From: UBA685 sp002299005
GTDB taxonomy: Bacteria; Pseudomonadota; Alphaproteobacteria; Puniceispirillales; Puniceispirillaceae
Length of the DNA: 14,047 nucleotides
Assembly (NCBI GenBank): GCA_963966775.1
Contig: CAXAAH010000037.1
Coordinates: 1-14,047, forward strand
Reading direction: 5' to 3'
Shown here: positions 1 to 6,828 of the stretch, in pieces
Layout: each line of letters begins with the position of its first letter
How positions within the stretch are numbered: the stretch's first letter is position 1
Notes under the pieces: generated by a model
Database searches by the model: none
The model's input: only the letters and a program-made list of their open reading frames with translations
Told to the model about the DNA's origin: nothing
Program-made: the position numbers and the translations under genes

Positions 1-41
1 GCTTACATATCAATTGGTTACACATGATGTGATAAGAGAAA

Positions 42-130
42 TGGTGCGGCTGAGAAGACTCGAACTTCCACGGGGTATTAACCCCACAGCGACCTCAACG
101 CTGCGCGTCTACCAATTCCGCCACAGCCGC
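42..130 (-). tRNA. tRNA-Leu (anticodon GAG)
   Basis: Read on the minus strand, this folds as a complete class II tRNA. The seven-base acceptor arms GCGGCTG (124-130) and CAGCCGC (46-52) pair perfectly. The anticodon stem CAGCG/CGCTG encloses the loop TTGAGGT with anticodon GAG (bases 94-96), which reads CUC and CUU leucine codons. A long variable arm with a GGGG/CCCC stem and a T arm with loop TTCGAGT follow. Discriminator A is at 45, and the CCA end is encoded at 42-44. The gene lies downstream of the DMT transporter gene on the same strand, but 185 bases with hairpins separate them, so it probably has its own promoter. Confidence 0.97.
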
Positions 131-141
131 ACAAAATGCAT

Positions 142-166
142 CTAGCCGCGCCTTGGCGCTTGCTAG
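142..166. repeat. Imperfect inverted repeat (hairpin) between the tRNA and transporter genes
   Basis: The arms CTAGC (142-146) and GCTAG (162-166) enclose a second pair, GCGCC (148-152) and GGCGC (155-159), with a TT tip. That gives ten GC-rich base pairs with a small asymmetric internal loop. Read on the minus strand the hairpin is followed by ATGCATTTTG, so it could end transcripts coming from the DMT transporter gene, but the T-run is only four bases. It could also be part of the upstream region or precursor of the tRNA. The rest of 131-315 holds no gene that I can see. Confidence 0.4.
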
Positions 167-315
167 CTGGTCACCTGCCAACCAAATCGGAAGGTGGTTT
201 GACCGTATCCTTTCTTAAAAGGCCTGCCACATAGTTGCAAGCTTTTATCTCACAACCCGCTCGATAATTTTTGCGTGCCCCAAACCCACCTATCAGAGAC
301 CTAACTATGAGGCAC

Positions 316-1203
316 CTATTTATGAGGTACTTGTAGCGTGCCTTTTAACAAATGACGCTCTCTCATAAAGGAATAGATACCAGCGGCGGTGACAATGATG
401 GAACCGATCATCGTGAACTGGTCAATATGCTCACCCAAAAACAGCACCCCTGCCCCCATGCCGAACACAATCTTCACATAGCGGAAAGGGCTCACCACAG
501 AGACATCCCCAAGGCGCATCGCAACTGTGATAAAATAAGCGCCTGCCGCACCGCCAAAAATCATGACCACAACATAGAGCCATGTCAGGCCCGTTGGCAT
601 CACAAAAGCGTCCGCATGAACAGCCATCCCCGCACCCACAATCGCAAAGCCGAAGGCCCCATAAAAGGCCAAAACAAGACTAGGGATATTTTGCGGCACC
701 ATGCGCGATCCGACATCACGCATCGTCATGCCAATAACCCCCATGATAACCAGCAGCACATAAATATTGAAATCACCCATGCCCGGGCGAATGATAAATA
801 AGACCCCAACAAGCCCGGCGATAACCGCGCTAAACCGTCTGATGCCGACCTTCTCGCCCAGGAATAGCGCGCCTGAGGCTGTCACCAATAAGGGCTGTGA
901 TTGCATGACGGCTGTGACCGTCGCCAATGAGACAAGTGCCAAGGCGGTCACGATGCCTATGCCAGCAATAATCTCGCCGCCTGTTCTGATCGCCACAGTC
1001 CAATGCATATAATCAGACCGATAGGCATCGATGCCCTGCCAGCGCAAAGCGGCATAGAATACCAAAGCTGTCCCTGCACCCATAAAGACCAGCACCATCT
1101 CTGTCGGCAATTCATAAGAAGATAGCTTCACAAAGAGATCGGCGACTGTGAAAAAGAACATGGACAAAACCATCAACAAGATGGCGCGCATAATATCAGG
1201 CAT
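316..1203 (-). CDS. EamA/DMT-family membrane transporter, substrate unknown
   Basis: This encodes a roughly 295-residue, very hydrophobic protein with about ten predicted membrane segments arranged as two EamA repeats. Each repeat ends in the family hallmark: LFLGEKVG near the end of the first and LFLGEHID near the end of the second. The family moves metabolites or drugs across the inner membrane, but sequence alone does not give the substrate. The ATG at 1203 is preferred because AAGAG sits five bases upstream. An ATG at 1218 is also in frame, but only GGA directly precedes it. The gene follows the AraC-family regulator on the same strand and may be cotranscribed with it. It could therefore export a sugar or derivative belonging to the galactoside locus, or be unrelated. 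A 16-bp tandem repeat covers its start region. Confidence 0.88.
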   Translation of the reverse strand: MPDIMRAILLMVLSMFFFTVADLFVKLSSYELPTEMVLVFMGAGTALVFYAALRWQGIDAYRSDYMHWTVAIRTGGEIIAGIGIVTALALVSLATVTAVMQSQPLLVTASGALFLGEKVGIRRFSAVIAGLVGVLFIIRPGMGDFNIYVLLVIMGVIGMTMRDVGSRMVPQNIPSLVLAFYGAFGFAIVGAGMAVHADAFVMPTGLTWLYVVVMIFGGAAGAYFITVAMRLGDVSVVSPFRYVKIVFGMGAGVLFLGEHIDQFTMIGSIIVTAAGIYSFMRERHLLKGTLQVPHK

Positions 1204-1214
1204 AAAGACTCTTA

Positions 1215-1246
1215 TCATTCCAGAGGGCGGTCATTCCAAAGGGCGG
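1215..1246. repeat. Two tandem 16-bp direct repeats at the transporter start
   Basis: Unit 1 (1215-1230, TCATTCCAGAGGGCGG) and unit 2 (1231-1246, TCATTCCAAAGGGCGG) differ at a single base. They fill most of the 40-base gap between the regulator stop and the transporter start. On the minus strand each unit carries GGAATG, so the duplication creates a second ATG (1232-1234) sixteen bases upstream and out of frame. That ATG opens a 12-codon frame ending at 1196. Confidence 0.9.
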
Positions 1247-1258
1247 CAGGTCAGACTA

Positions 1259-2128
1259 TCACACTTTATGCGATTGACGAAAATTTATGGGCGTCTGGCC
1301 CGTATCTTTTGAGAAAACTTCATAAAAGCGAGATAGCGAGCCAAAGCCGCTATCCATCGCGATTGTCAAAATCTTCTCATGGCTTTCAACCAAGGCTGAC
1401 TTGGCGTGATAGAGACGCAATTTGGTCAAATAAGACGTAATAGACATGCCGAGCGTCTTTTGAAACAGCCCCATCCCATAGCCATCAGACACCCCGCCCG
1501 CGGCGGCGATATCAGCGACAGAAATCGGCTGTGTATATTGTTCTGCCATATAGCGGATCATCTTTTGCACATGCGCCATCTGCTTGCCAGATATGGCCGC
1601 AGAGCTTGATGGCGAGATCTCATCTTGGGTCGTCATCAAACGCCAGCCATGCAGGTTTTGGCGCCGCAGACGACATTGCAATTCGGTACGTGCCAACGCC
1701 ATTTGTGTGGCGTGGCGCGATTCATAATCAGCAACCCACCCTTCAAATAACAGCGCATCTGTCATCGTCTGTGATTGCGCGCTGACAAGCTGGCCCGATA
1801 ACAAAGATTCAATCGCTTCATCTGTCATGCCAAGCGTCAGGATTTCTTGCAGGGGCAAATTCGCAATATAGATATGCCCATCACCCTCCACCTCAGTGAC
1901 ACGGTGCGGCAATTGCCCCCATAACAAGCATAGTTCAGTGTCATTCGCCACCGCTTGGCCGGCATGGGTGGCATAATGTATTGCACATCGCACAGGCAAT
2001 ATCACCTCAACATGATTATGCGTGTGCGTCTTATTCATCACCACAGGCACATGCTTTTGCATAAAGAACCCATCTGGGAACAGATTCACATTGTGGATAA
2101 AATCAAATGACGCATTCAGGGCTTCCAT
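1259..2128 (-). CDS. melR: MelR-like AraC-family transcriptional regulator
   Basis: This is a 289-residue cytoplasmic DNA-binding protein. The N-terminal half looks like the sugar-sensing cupin of MelR: HNHVEVILPV at about 38-47, then LLWGQLPH and IANLPLQEIL at about 68-97. The C-terminal half is an AraC/XylS DNA-binding domain with two helix-turn-helix units at about 201-223 and 250-273, including MDSGFGSLSRFYEVFSK. From remembered E. coli MelR, these blocks align well, including the MG-FQ segment between the helices. The ATG at 2128 was chosen; a TTG at 2167 would add 13 residues, and neither has a good Shine-Dalgarno. The gene is divergent from the sugar transport and MelA operon, which fits melibiose-type control. 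Family membership is near certain; the MelR assignment is probable. Confidence 0.85.
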   Translation of the reverse strand: MEALNASFDFIHNVNLFPDGFFMQKHVPVVMNKTHTHNHVEVILPVRCAIHYATHAGQAVANDTELCLLWGQLPHRVTEVEGDGHIYIANLPLQEILTLGMTDEAIESLLSGQLVSAQSQTMTDALLFEGWVADYESRHATQMALARTELQCRLRRQNLHGWRLMTTQDEISPSSSAAISGKQMAHVQKMIRYMAEQYTQPISVADIAAAGGVSDGYGMGLFQKTLGMSITSYLTKLRLYHAKSALVESHEKILTIAMDSGFGSLSRFYEVFSKDTGQTPINFRQSHKV

Positions 2129-2328
2129 AAGATGAAAATACCATGATTTTCGGAAGCAGAGAAACAAAAATATGAGAATTCCGGAAACTTTGTTTTAAAA
2201 GGCGGAGGCAGAGCCGTTTCGAATCAACTCATACTCAAATTTCTAGACATGTGGCTTGGGGGAGCCTCTGGCTTTCCTCACCTACATGATTATTTGCCGG
2301 TTAACGGTGAAATTTTTGGGAGGATCCT
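2129..2328. promoter_or_regulatory. Divergent promoter region between the regulator and the sugar operon
   Basis: These 200 bases must hold the promoters of both the regulator (leftward) and the sugar operon (rightward). I could not fix -35/-10 boxes with confidence. Candidate binding elements are CGGAA motifs at 2151 and 2182, 31 bases apart and about three helix turns; the palindrome TTCCGGAA at 2179-2186; and the short inverted repeat AGCC-TCT-GGCT at 2263-2273. A GANTC site (GAATC) lies at 2221-2225; this is the CcrM methylation target in many alphaproteobacteria. Assigning any of these to the MelR-like protein is inference. Confidence 0.5.
2318..2324 (+). promoter_or_regulatory. Strong ribosome binding site of the binding-protein gene
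   Basis: GGGAGGA lies four bases before the ATG at 2329 and is the best Shine-Dalgarno match in the window. This fits a binding protein that must be made in excess over its permeases. Confidence 0.8.
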
Positions 2329-3573
2329 ATGAAAAAAACATTCGCCGCGCTAGCGACGGTTGCTTCTATCGGTCTGACATCTGTTGCAAGTGCAGGTACA
2401 CTTGTCATTAACACAGATACATCAGATCCAGCGCCAAAAGCTGCGTTTCAATATGCTATCGATAAATTCCAAGCTGAAAATCCAGATGTGACAGTTGAAT
2501 GGAACCTGTTTGACCATGAAGGTTACAAGCAGTCTATCCGTAACTTCTTGAACACAAACGCACCTGACGTTGCGAACTGGTATGCTGGTAACCGCATGCG
2601 TCCATTCGTTAAAGCTGGTCTTTTCGAAGACGTCTCAGACATCTGGTCTGATACAGGTTGGCAAGATGGTGAAATCAACAACTCAATGGCCCACGCAAAG
2701 AAGTCTATGACAATTGCTGGTCGCCAATGGGGTGTGCCTTACACATATTACCAGTGGGGCGTTTATTACCGCAAAGACATCTTTGAGCAGATGGGTATCG
2801 CTGTACCAAAGACGTTTGATGAGTTCGTCGAAGCTTGTGCAAAGCTAAAGGCAAATGGGGTAACACCTATCACAATCGGCTCAAAGTACCTTTGGACAAC
2901 AGCTGGCGTGTTCGATTATTTGAACCTACGCACAAATGGCTATGAGTTCCACATGGACCTAGCGCTTGGTAACGTGCCTTACACAGACCCACGCGTACAA
3001 GCCACATTCGATAATTGGGACCGTTTGGTAAAGCCTGGTTACTTCATCGAAAACCACGCCGCCTATAGCTGGCAGGAAGCTTTGACACCAATGGTCAATG
3101 GCGAAGCTGCTATGTATGTTATGGGTAACTTTGCTGTGGCACCACTTCGTGAAGCCGGTCTTACAGACGACCAGCTAGGGTTCTTCCAGTTCCCTGAAAT
3201 CACAGCTGGCATCCCAATGGCTGAAGAAGCACCGACAGATACAATTCACATTCCGTCAAACGCGAAGAACAAAAAAGACGCTAAGCGTTTCTTGATCTTC
3301 ATGGCTCGCGCCGACGTTCAGACTGAAATGAACAAGATCCTAGGTCAGTTGCCAATTAACTCATCATCATCAGTATCAGACGACAAGTTCTTGAAAGCTG
3401 GTAATGAGATGCTGAATAATGCTTATGCAATGGCACAGTTCTATGACCGTGATGCACCAGCTGAAATGGCTTCTGCAGGCATGAAAGGCTTCCAAGAGTA
3501 TATGGTTAAGCCTGAGCGCCGTGACGCTATCCTAAAGCGTTTGGAAAAAGCACGCCAGCGCGTTTACAAGTAA
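2329..3573 (+). CDS. ABC sugar transporter, periplasmic substrate-binding protein
   Basis: This encodes a 414-residue family 1 (MalE-like) solute-binding protein. The first 22 residues form a Sec signal peptide: MKK, a hydrophobic core, then ASA before Gly23. No lipobox cysteine is present, so the mature protein should be free in the periplasm. Segments such as NAPDVANWYAGNRMRPFVKAG and GVYYRKDIFEQMGI (roughly 75-95 and 140-155) are typical of oligosaccharide-binding members. It is the first gene of the operon with two permeases and MelA, so the ligand is most likely a galactoside. Its codon choice differs from its neighbours: Thr is almost always ACA, with many GCT/GCA and GGT codons. I read this as a high-expression bias and not as transfer. 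A hairpin terminator follows the stop. The exact ligand is unknown. Confidence 0.93.
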   Translation: MKKTFAALATVASIGLTSVASAGTLVINTDTSDPAPKAAFQYAIDKFQAENPDVTVEWNLFDHEGYKQSIRNFLNTNAPDVANWYAGNRMRPFVKAGLFEDVSDIWSDTGWQDGEINNSMAHAKKSMTIAGRQWGVPYTYYQWGVYYRKDIFEQMGIAVPKTFDEFVEACAKLKANGVTPITIGSKYLWTTAGVFDYLNLRTNGYEFHMDLALGNVPYTDPRVQATFDNWDRLVKPGYFIENHAAYSWQEALTPMVNGEAAMYVMGNFAVAPLREAGLTDDQLGFFQFPEITAGIPMAEEAPTDTIHIPSNAKNKKDAKRFLIFMARADVQTEMNKILGQLPINSSSSVSDDKFLKAGNEMLNNAYAMAQFYDRDAPAEMASAGMKGFQEYMVKPERRDAILKRLEKARQRVYK

Positions 3574-3595
3574 GCGCTAGCGATTAAATCTATGC

Positions 3596-3628
3596 TGGCA
3601 GGGGCCCTTTTGCTCCTGCCATCTTTTT
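3596..3628 (+). terminator. Intrinsic terminator / attenuator after the binding-protein gene
   Basis: TGGCAGGGGC (3596-3605) pairs with GCTCCTGCCA (3612-3621) over ten base pairs including one G-T, closing a six-base CCTTTT loop. The stem is followed by TCTTTTTA. It begins 23 bases after the binding-protein stop and precedes the permease genes on the same strand. It should end most transcripts there, or protect the upstream mRNA 3' end, while letting some read through. This would give the common excess of binding protein over membrane parts. Confidence 0.85.
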
Positions 3629-3704
3629 ACCCACTTTCATTCTTTAATCTTACTTATCACTTATTTACCTTATCAATTATCTAGCGGGGGCAAGGGCGAG
3701 CGTT
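3629..3704 (+). other. Pyrimidine- and AT-rich leader before the permease genes
   Basis: This stretch holds no gene. It contains a CTTATCA direct repeat at 3653-3659 and 3669-3675, sixteen bases apart, and ends in AAGGG (3692-3696), a reasonable ribosome site eight bases before the ATG at 3705. I do not see a convincing separate promoter, so read-through of the hairpin is the simplest way the permeases are expressed. Confidence 0.4.
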
Positions 3705-4637
3705 ATGGCGACACCATCATCATCACAGCAAAGCACACAAATTCGCCGCTCTAGCTGGTGGAAGCGTAATCAGCAAAAAGTCACCCCTTGGTTATTTATG
3801 GCACCTGGGCTTATTTTCTTTTCTGTCTATGTGCTTTATCCGATCATCCAATCGCTGATTATCTCGCTCTATGAATGGGATGGCCTATCACCTGCAAGCT
3901 ATGTTGGCTTTGCCAATTATGTTGAGCTTGTTGATGATGAGGAATTCTACACAGCGCTTTGGAATAATGTGCGCTGGCTTATCTCCTTTATGCTAGCTGT
4001 GCCAATTGGTCTGGCGTTGGCGTTGTTTTTGAACCAAACGATTTTTGGCATTCGCCTGATTAAGTCACTTTTCTTCTTTCCTTTTGTGATCTCACAAGCG
4101 GTCATCGGCCTTATCTTCACATGGTTTTATGAGCCAAATTACGGCATCATCGCGCCGTTCCTTAACTTTGTCGGCTGGGATGGCTGGGCGATTTTGGCTG
4201 ATGAAGATTACGCGACTTACGGCATTATTTTTGCGGGCCTCTATCCACAAATTGCCTATTGCATGATTTTATATTTAACAGGGCTAAACAACATCTCATC
4301 TGACCAAATCGAAGCTGGTCGCATGGATGGGGCCAAGGGCTGGTCGCTGTTCTGGAACATCATCTTACCGCAATTGCGCCCTGCCACCTTCATCGCTGTG
4401 GTGGTGACGGTTATCGGCGCGCTGCGCTCATTTGATATGATTGCGATTATGACACAAGGCGGGCCGTGGGGTTCAACCAATGTGCTTGCTTACTTCATGT
4501 TTGAACAGGCGCTTAGTGAATATGGCTATCGTATGGGCTATGGCTCGGCGATTGCCTCTGTCCTATTCGGCATCATGTTAATCTATATTACGTTCTTTAT
4601 CTGGCGCATGTATCGCGACGAAAAAAGAGGTCTTTAA
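3705..4637 (+). CDS. ABC sugar transporter permease, MalF/UgpA type
   Basis: This 310-residue inner-membrane protein has about six membrane segments. The first, at about 28-55, starts PWLFMAPGLIFF, typical of the MalF/UgpA (LacF-like) family. The cytoplasmic EAA loop at about 203-226, EAGRMDGAKGWSLFWNIILP, is the contact site for the ATPase. The N-terminus is Ser/Gln-rich and basic, as expected for the cytoplasmic side. The protein pairs with the next gene to form the translocation channel and receives sugar from the upstream binding protein. The next gene starts one base after this stop, so the two are almost certainly co-translated. Confidence 0.95.
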   Translation: MATPSSSQQSTQIRRSSWWKRNQQKVTPWLFMAPGLIFFSVYVLYPIIQSLIISLYEWDGLSPASYVGFANYVELVDDEEFYTALWNNVRWLISFMLAVPIGLALALFLNQTIFGIRLIKSLFFFPFVISQAVIGLIFTWFYEPNYGIIAPFLNFVGWDGWAILADEDYATYGIIFAGLYPQIAYCMILYLTGLNNISSDQIEAGRMDGAKGWSLFWNIILPQLRPATFIAVVVTVIGALRSFDMIAIMTQGGPWGSTNVLAYFMFEQALSEYGYRMGYGSAIASVLFGIMLIYITFFIWRMYRDEKRGL

Positions 4638-4638
4638 G

Positions 4639-5490
4639 ATGTTTCCGACACCGATTGAAAAAACCTCTCCTCTTTCGCGTATCAGCTATAAAATTGCTGT
4701 GCCTATCGCGCTTATCATTTGGCTTATCCCGCTTTTGGGCGTGATGATGACAGCGATGCGTGGTGCGGCTGATATCACATCTGGCAATTTATGGGGCGCC
4801 CCATCTGAGCTTTTATTCGCTGAGAATATGACAGATGTGTTTACCAACACCCCGATGCTGCAATTCATCATCAATAGCTTTAAGATCACCATCCCAACAA
4901 TGCTAGGCGCCGTCGCGCTTAGCTGTATGACAGGGTTTGCGCTTGCCTCTTACCAATTTAGAGGCAACCTTCTCTTATTCTTCACATTTGTAGCGGGTAA
5001 CTTTATCCCGTTTCAGATTTTGATGATCCCTGTGCGCGACCTAACCTTCCAAATTGGTCTCTATGATACCGTCACAGGCCTTGTCCTATTCCATGTCGCC
5101 TTCCAGACAGGTTTCTGCACCCTATTCATGCGCAATTTCATTCGCGCCCTGCCTTTTGAGCTTATCGAGGCGGCGCGTATTGATGGGGCTAGCGAGTTCA
5201 AGATTTTCTGGAGCGTTGTCCTACCACTTATCCGCCCGGCGATTGCCGCCTTGTGCGTCTTGATTTTCACCTTCATCTGGAATGATTATTTCTGGGCGAC
5301 TGTGCTTATCCAAGGCCAGCATGCGATGCCTGTTACGGCGGGCCTTAAATCCCTAAACGGGCAATGGATTGCCGCCTATCATCTTGTCTCTGCGGGGGCA
5401 ATTGTGGCCGCCATTCCGCCTGTTCTTATGTTCTTTATCATGCAACGTCACTTTATTGCTGGCCTGACTTTGGGTGCCAGTAAAGGGTAA
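4639..5490 (+). CDS. ABC sugar transporter permease, MalG/UgpE type
   Basis: This 283-residue inner-membrane protein is the second half of the channel. It shows the MalG-type pattern: an N-terminal membrane segment at about 18-40, a short periplasmic stretch, then five more segments. The EAA loop lies at about 177-199 (EAARIDGASEFKIFWSVVLP), where the ATPase docks. AGAGG in the end of the preceding gene supplies the ribosome site, and the intergenic gap is one base. The alpha-galactosidase gene follows after eight bases (TTAATTAA plus flank). No ATPase gene sits in this operon; the likely partner is the minus-strand gene at 10927-11976. Confidence 0.95.
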   Translation: MFPTPIEKTSPLSRISYKIAVPIALIIWLIPLLGVMMTAMRGAADITSGNLWGAPSELLFAENMTDVFTNTPMLQFIINSFKITIPTMLGAVALSCMTGFALASYQFRGNLLLFFTFVAGNFIPFQILMIPVRDLTFQIGLYDTVTGLVLFHVAFQTGFCTLFMRNFIRALPFELIEAARIDGASEFKIFWSVVLPLIRPAIAALCVLIFTFIWNDYFWATVLIQGQHAMPVTAGLKSLNGQWIAAYHLVSAGAIVAAIPPVLMFFIMQRHFIAGLTLGASKG

Positions 5491-5498
5491 TTAATTAA

Positions 5499-6827
5499 AT
5501 GACTAAAATTTCTATTATCGGTGCCGGTAGCACGGTGTTTATGCGCAATATTGTCACGGACATTCTGCTAGAGCCAGTCTTCAAACATTGCGAGATAGCC
5601 TTGCAAGATATTGACGAGAAGCGTCTTGCGACCTCAAAAATGGTTGTCGAAAAGATTGTCGCAAAGCTAGATGTCGCGCCGACGCTTACCGCTACCTTGT
5701 CACGTGATGAGGCGCTAAAGGGGTCTGATTTTGTTATCTTGATGATCCAAGTTGGCGGCTATAAACCATCGACGGTGATTGATTTTGATATTCCGGCGAA
5801 ATATGGCCTGCAACAGACGATTGCCGATACGCTTGGCATTGGCGGTATTATGCGCGGCCTGCGCACGGTGCCTGTCCTGACAGACGTAGCGCGTGATATG
5901 GAACGTCTTTGCCCTGATGCGCTGATGTTGCAATATGTGAACCCGATGGCGATTAACTGTCTTGCCCTATCGCAAATCGCGCCTGAGCTTAACTATGTCG
6001 GCCTATGCCATTCTGTCCAAGGCACAGCCGCAGACCTTGCGCGCGATTTGGGCGAGGATATGGCCCATATCGAATATGATTGTTCTGGCATTAATCACAT
6101 GGCCTTTTATACAAGGTTTGAAAAGCGTCATGCCGATGGCACGATGGAAGATCTCTATCCGCGCCTGATGAAGGTCGGTGAAGAACAGAGCTTTGGGCCA
6201 AATTGGGATGGGTGCACAAATCATGTCCGCTATGAGGTGCTAAAGCGTCTTGGCTATTTTGTCACCGAATCATCTGAGCATTTTGCCGAATATACACCGT
6301 GGTTTATTAAATCGCACCAGCCAGATTTGTTGGCCGAATTTAACATTCCTATCAATGAATATATTCGCCGTTGTGAGAGTCAAATCTCAGAATGGGACCA
6401 GCAGGAAAAAGAGCTTTTGGCCAATAATAATTTGGTTTGTGAGAAGTCTGTTGAATATGCCGCGCGCATCATCACCTCTATGGTGACAGGCGAGGAAGAT
6501 GTGATTTATGGCAATGTGGCAAATAACAACCTTGTGCCAGACTTGCCGACAAATTCATGCGTTGAGGTGCCATGCATCACATCACTTGGCAAGCTGACAC
6601 CGCAAGCTGTCCCTGCCCTGCCGCTTCATTTGAACCGCCTTATCCAAACAAATATTTCAGTTCAGCAACTCACCGTCGAAGCGCTTGTCACAGGCAAAAA
6701 AGAGCCGATTTATCATGCCGCCATGCTAGACCCGCACACCGCCGCAGAGCTGAGCCTTGACCAGATTTGGCATATGGTAGATGACCTTCTCGAAGCACAT
6801 GAGGGCTGGATTCCTAAATTCAGCTAA
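5499..6827 (+). CDS. melA: Alpha-galactosidase, glycoside hydrolase family 4 (MelA type)
   Basis: This 442-residue cytoplasmic enzyme should release galactose from alpha-galactosides such as melibiose. GH4 enzymes use NAD+ and a divalent metal (usually Mn2+) in a redox-assisted mechanism instead of two carboxylates. The Rossmann dinucleotide motif IIGAGSTVF is at residues 6-14. The VNPMA motif at 147-151 binds substrate. The metal ligands expected for GH4 are Cys170 in GLCHSVQGT and His200 in GINHMAF. Blocks such as ADTLGIGGIMR and FVTESSEHFAEYTPWFIK agree closely with E. coli MelA as I remember it, which favours alpha-galactosidase over the alpha-glucosidase and 6-phospho branches of GH4. 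The length matches the family (about 450). AAAGGG at 5482-5487 is the ribosome site. The start of galT follows one base after the stop. Confidence 0.95.
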   Translation: MTKISIIGAGSTVFMRNIVTDILLEPVFKHCEIALQDIDEKRLATSKMVVEKIVAKLDVAPTLTATLSRDEALKGSDFVILMIQVGGYKPSTVIDFDIPAKYGLQQTIADTLGIGGIMRGLRTVPVLTDVARDMERLCPDALMLQYVNPMAINCLALSQIAPELNYVGLCHSVQGTAADLARDLGEDMAHIEYDCSGINHMAFYTRFEKRHADGTMEDLYPRLMKVGEEQSFGPNWDGCTNHVRYEVLKRLGYFVTESSEHFAEYTPWFIKSHQPDLLAEFNIPINEYIRRCESQISEWDQQEKELLANNNLVCEKSVEYAARIITSMVTGEEDVIYGNVANNNLVPDLPTNSCVEVPCITSLGKLTPQAVPALPLHLNRLIQTNISVQQLTVEALVTGKKEPIYHAAMLDPHTAAELSLDQIWHMVDDLLEAHEGWIPKFS

Positions 6828-6828
6828 G

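Noticed and set aside
21..31. CACAT-G-ATGTG inverted repeat as terminator of the tRNA gene
   Set aside because: The arms are very short with almost no loop, and no T-run follows on the minus strand.
42..130. tRNA-Leu as an integration site for the sugar locus
   Set aside because: Islands normally insert at the tRNA 3' end, which faces the left edge away from the locus. I found no integrase and no repeat of the tRNA end elsewhere in the window.
352..801. Open plus-strand frame of 149 codons opposite the DMT transporter gene
   Set aside because: It is His/Arg/Asn-rich with no recognisable domain and lies entirely antisense to a clear membrane protein gene; it is a shadow frame.
5499..6827. 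GH4 enzyme as alpha-glucosidase, alpha-galacturonidase or 6-phospho-glycosidase
   Set aside because: The CHSVQGT and TESSEHFAEYTPWFIK blocks resemble MelA, the neighbours are galactose genes, and no phosphotransferase genes are present to make a phosphorylated substrate.
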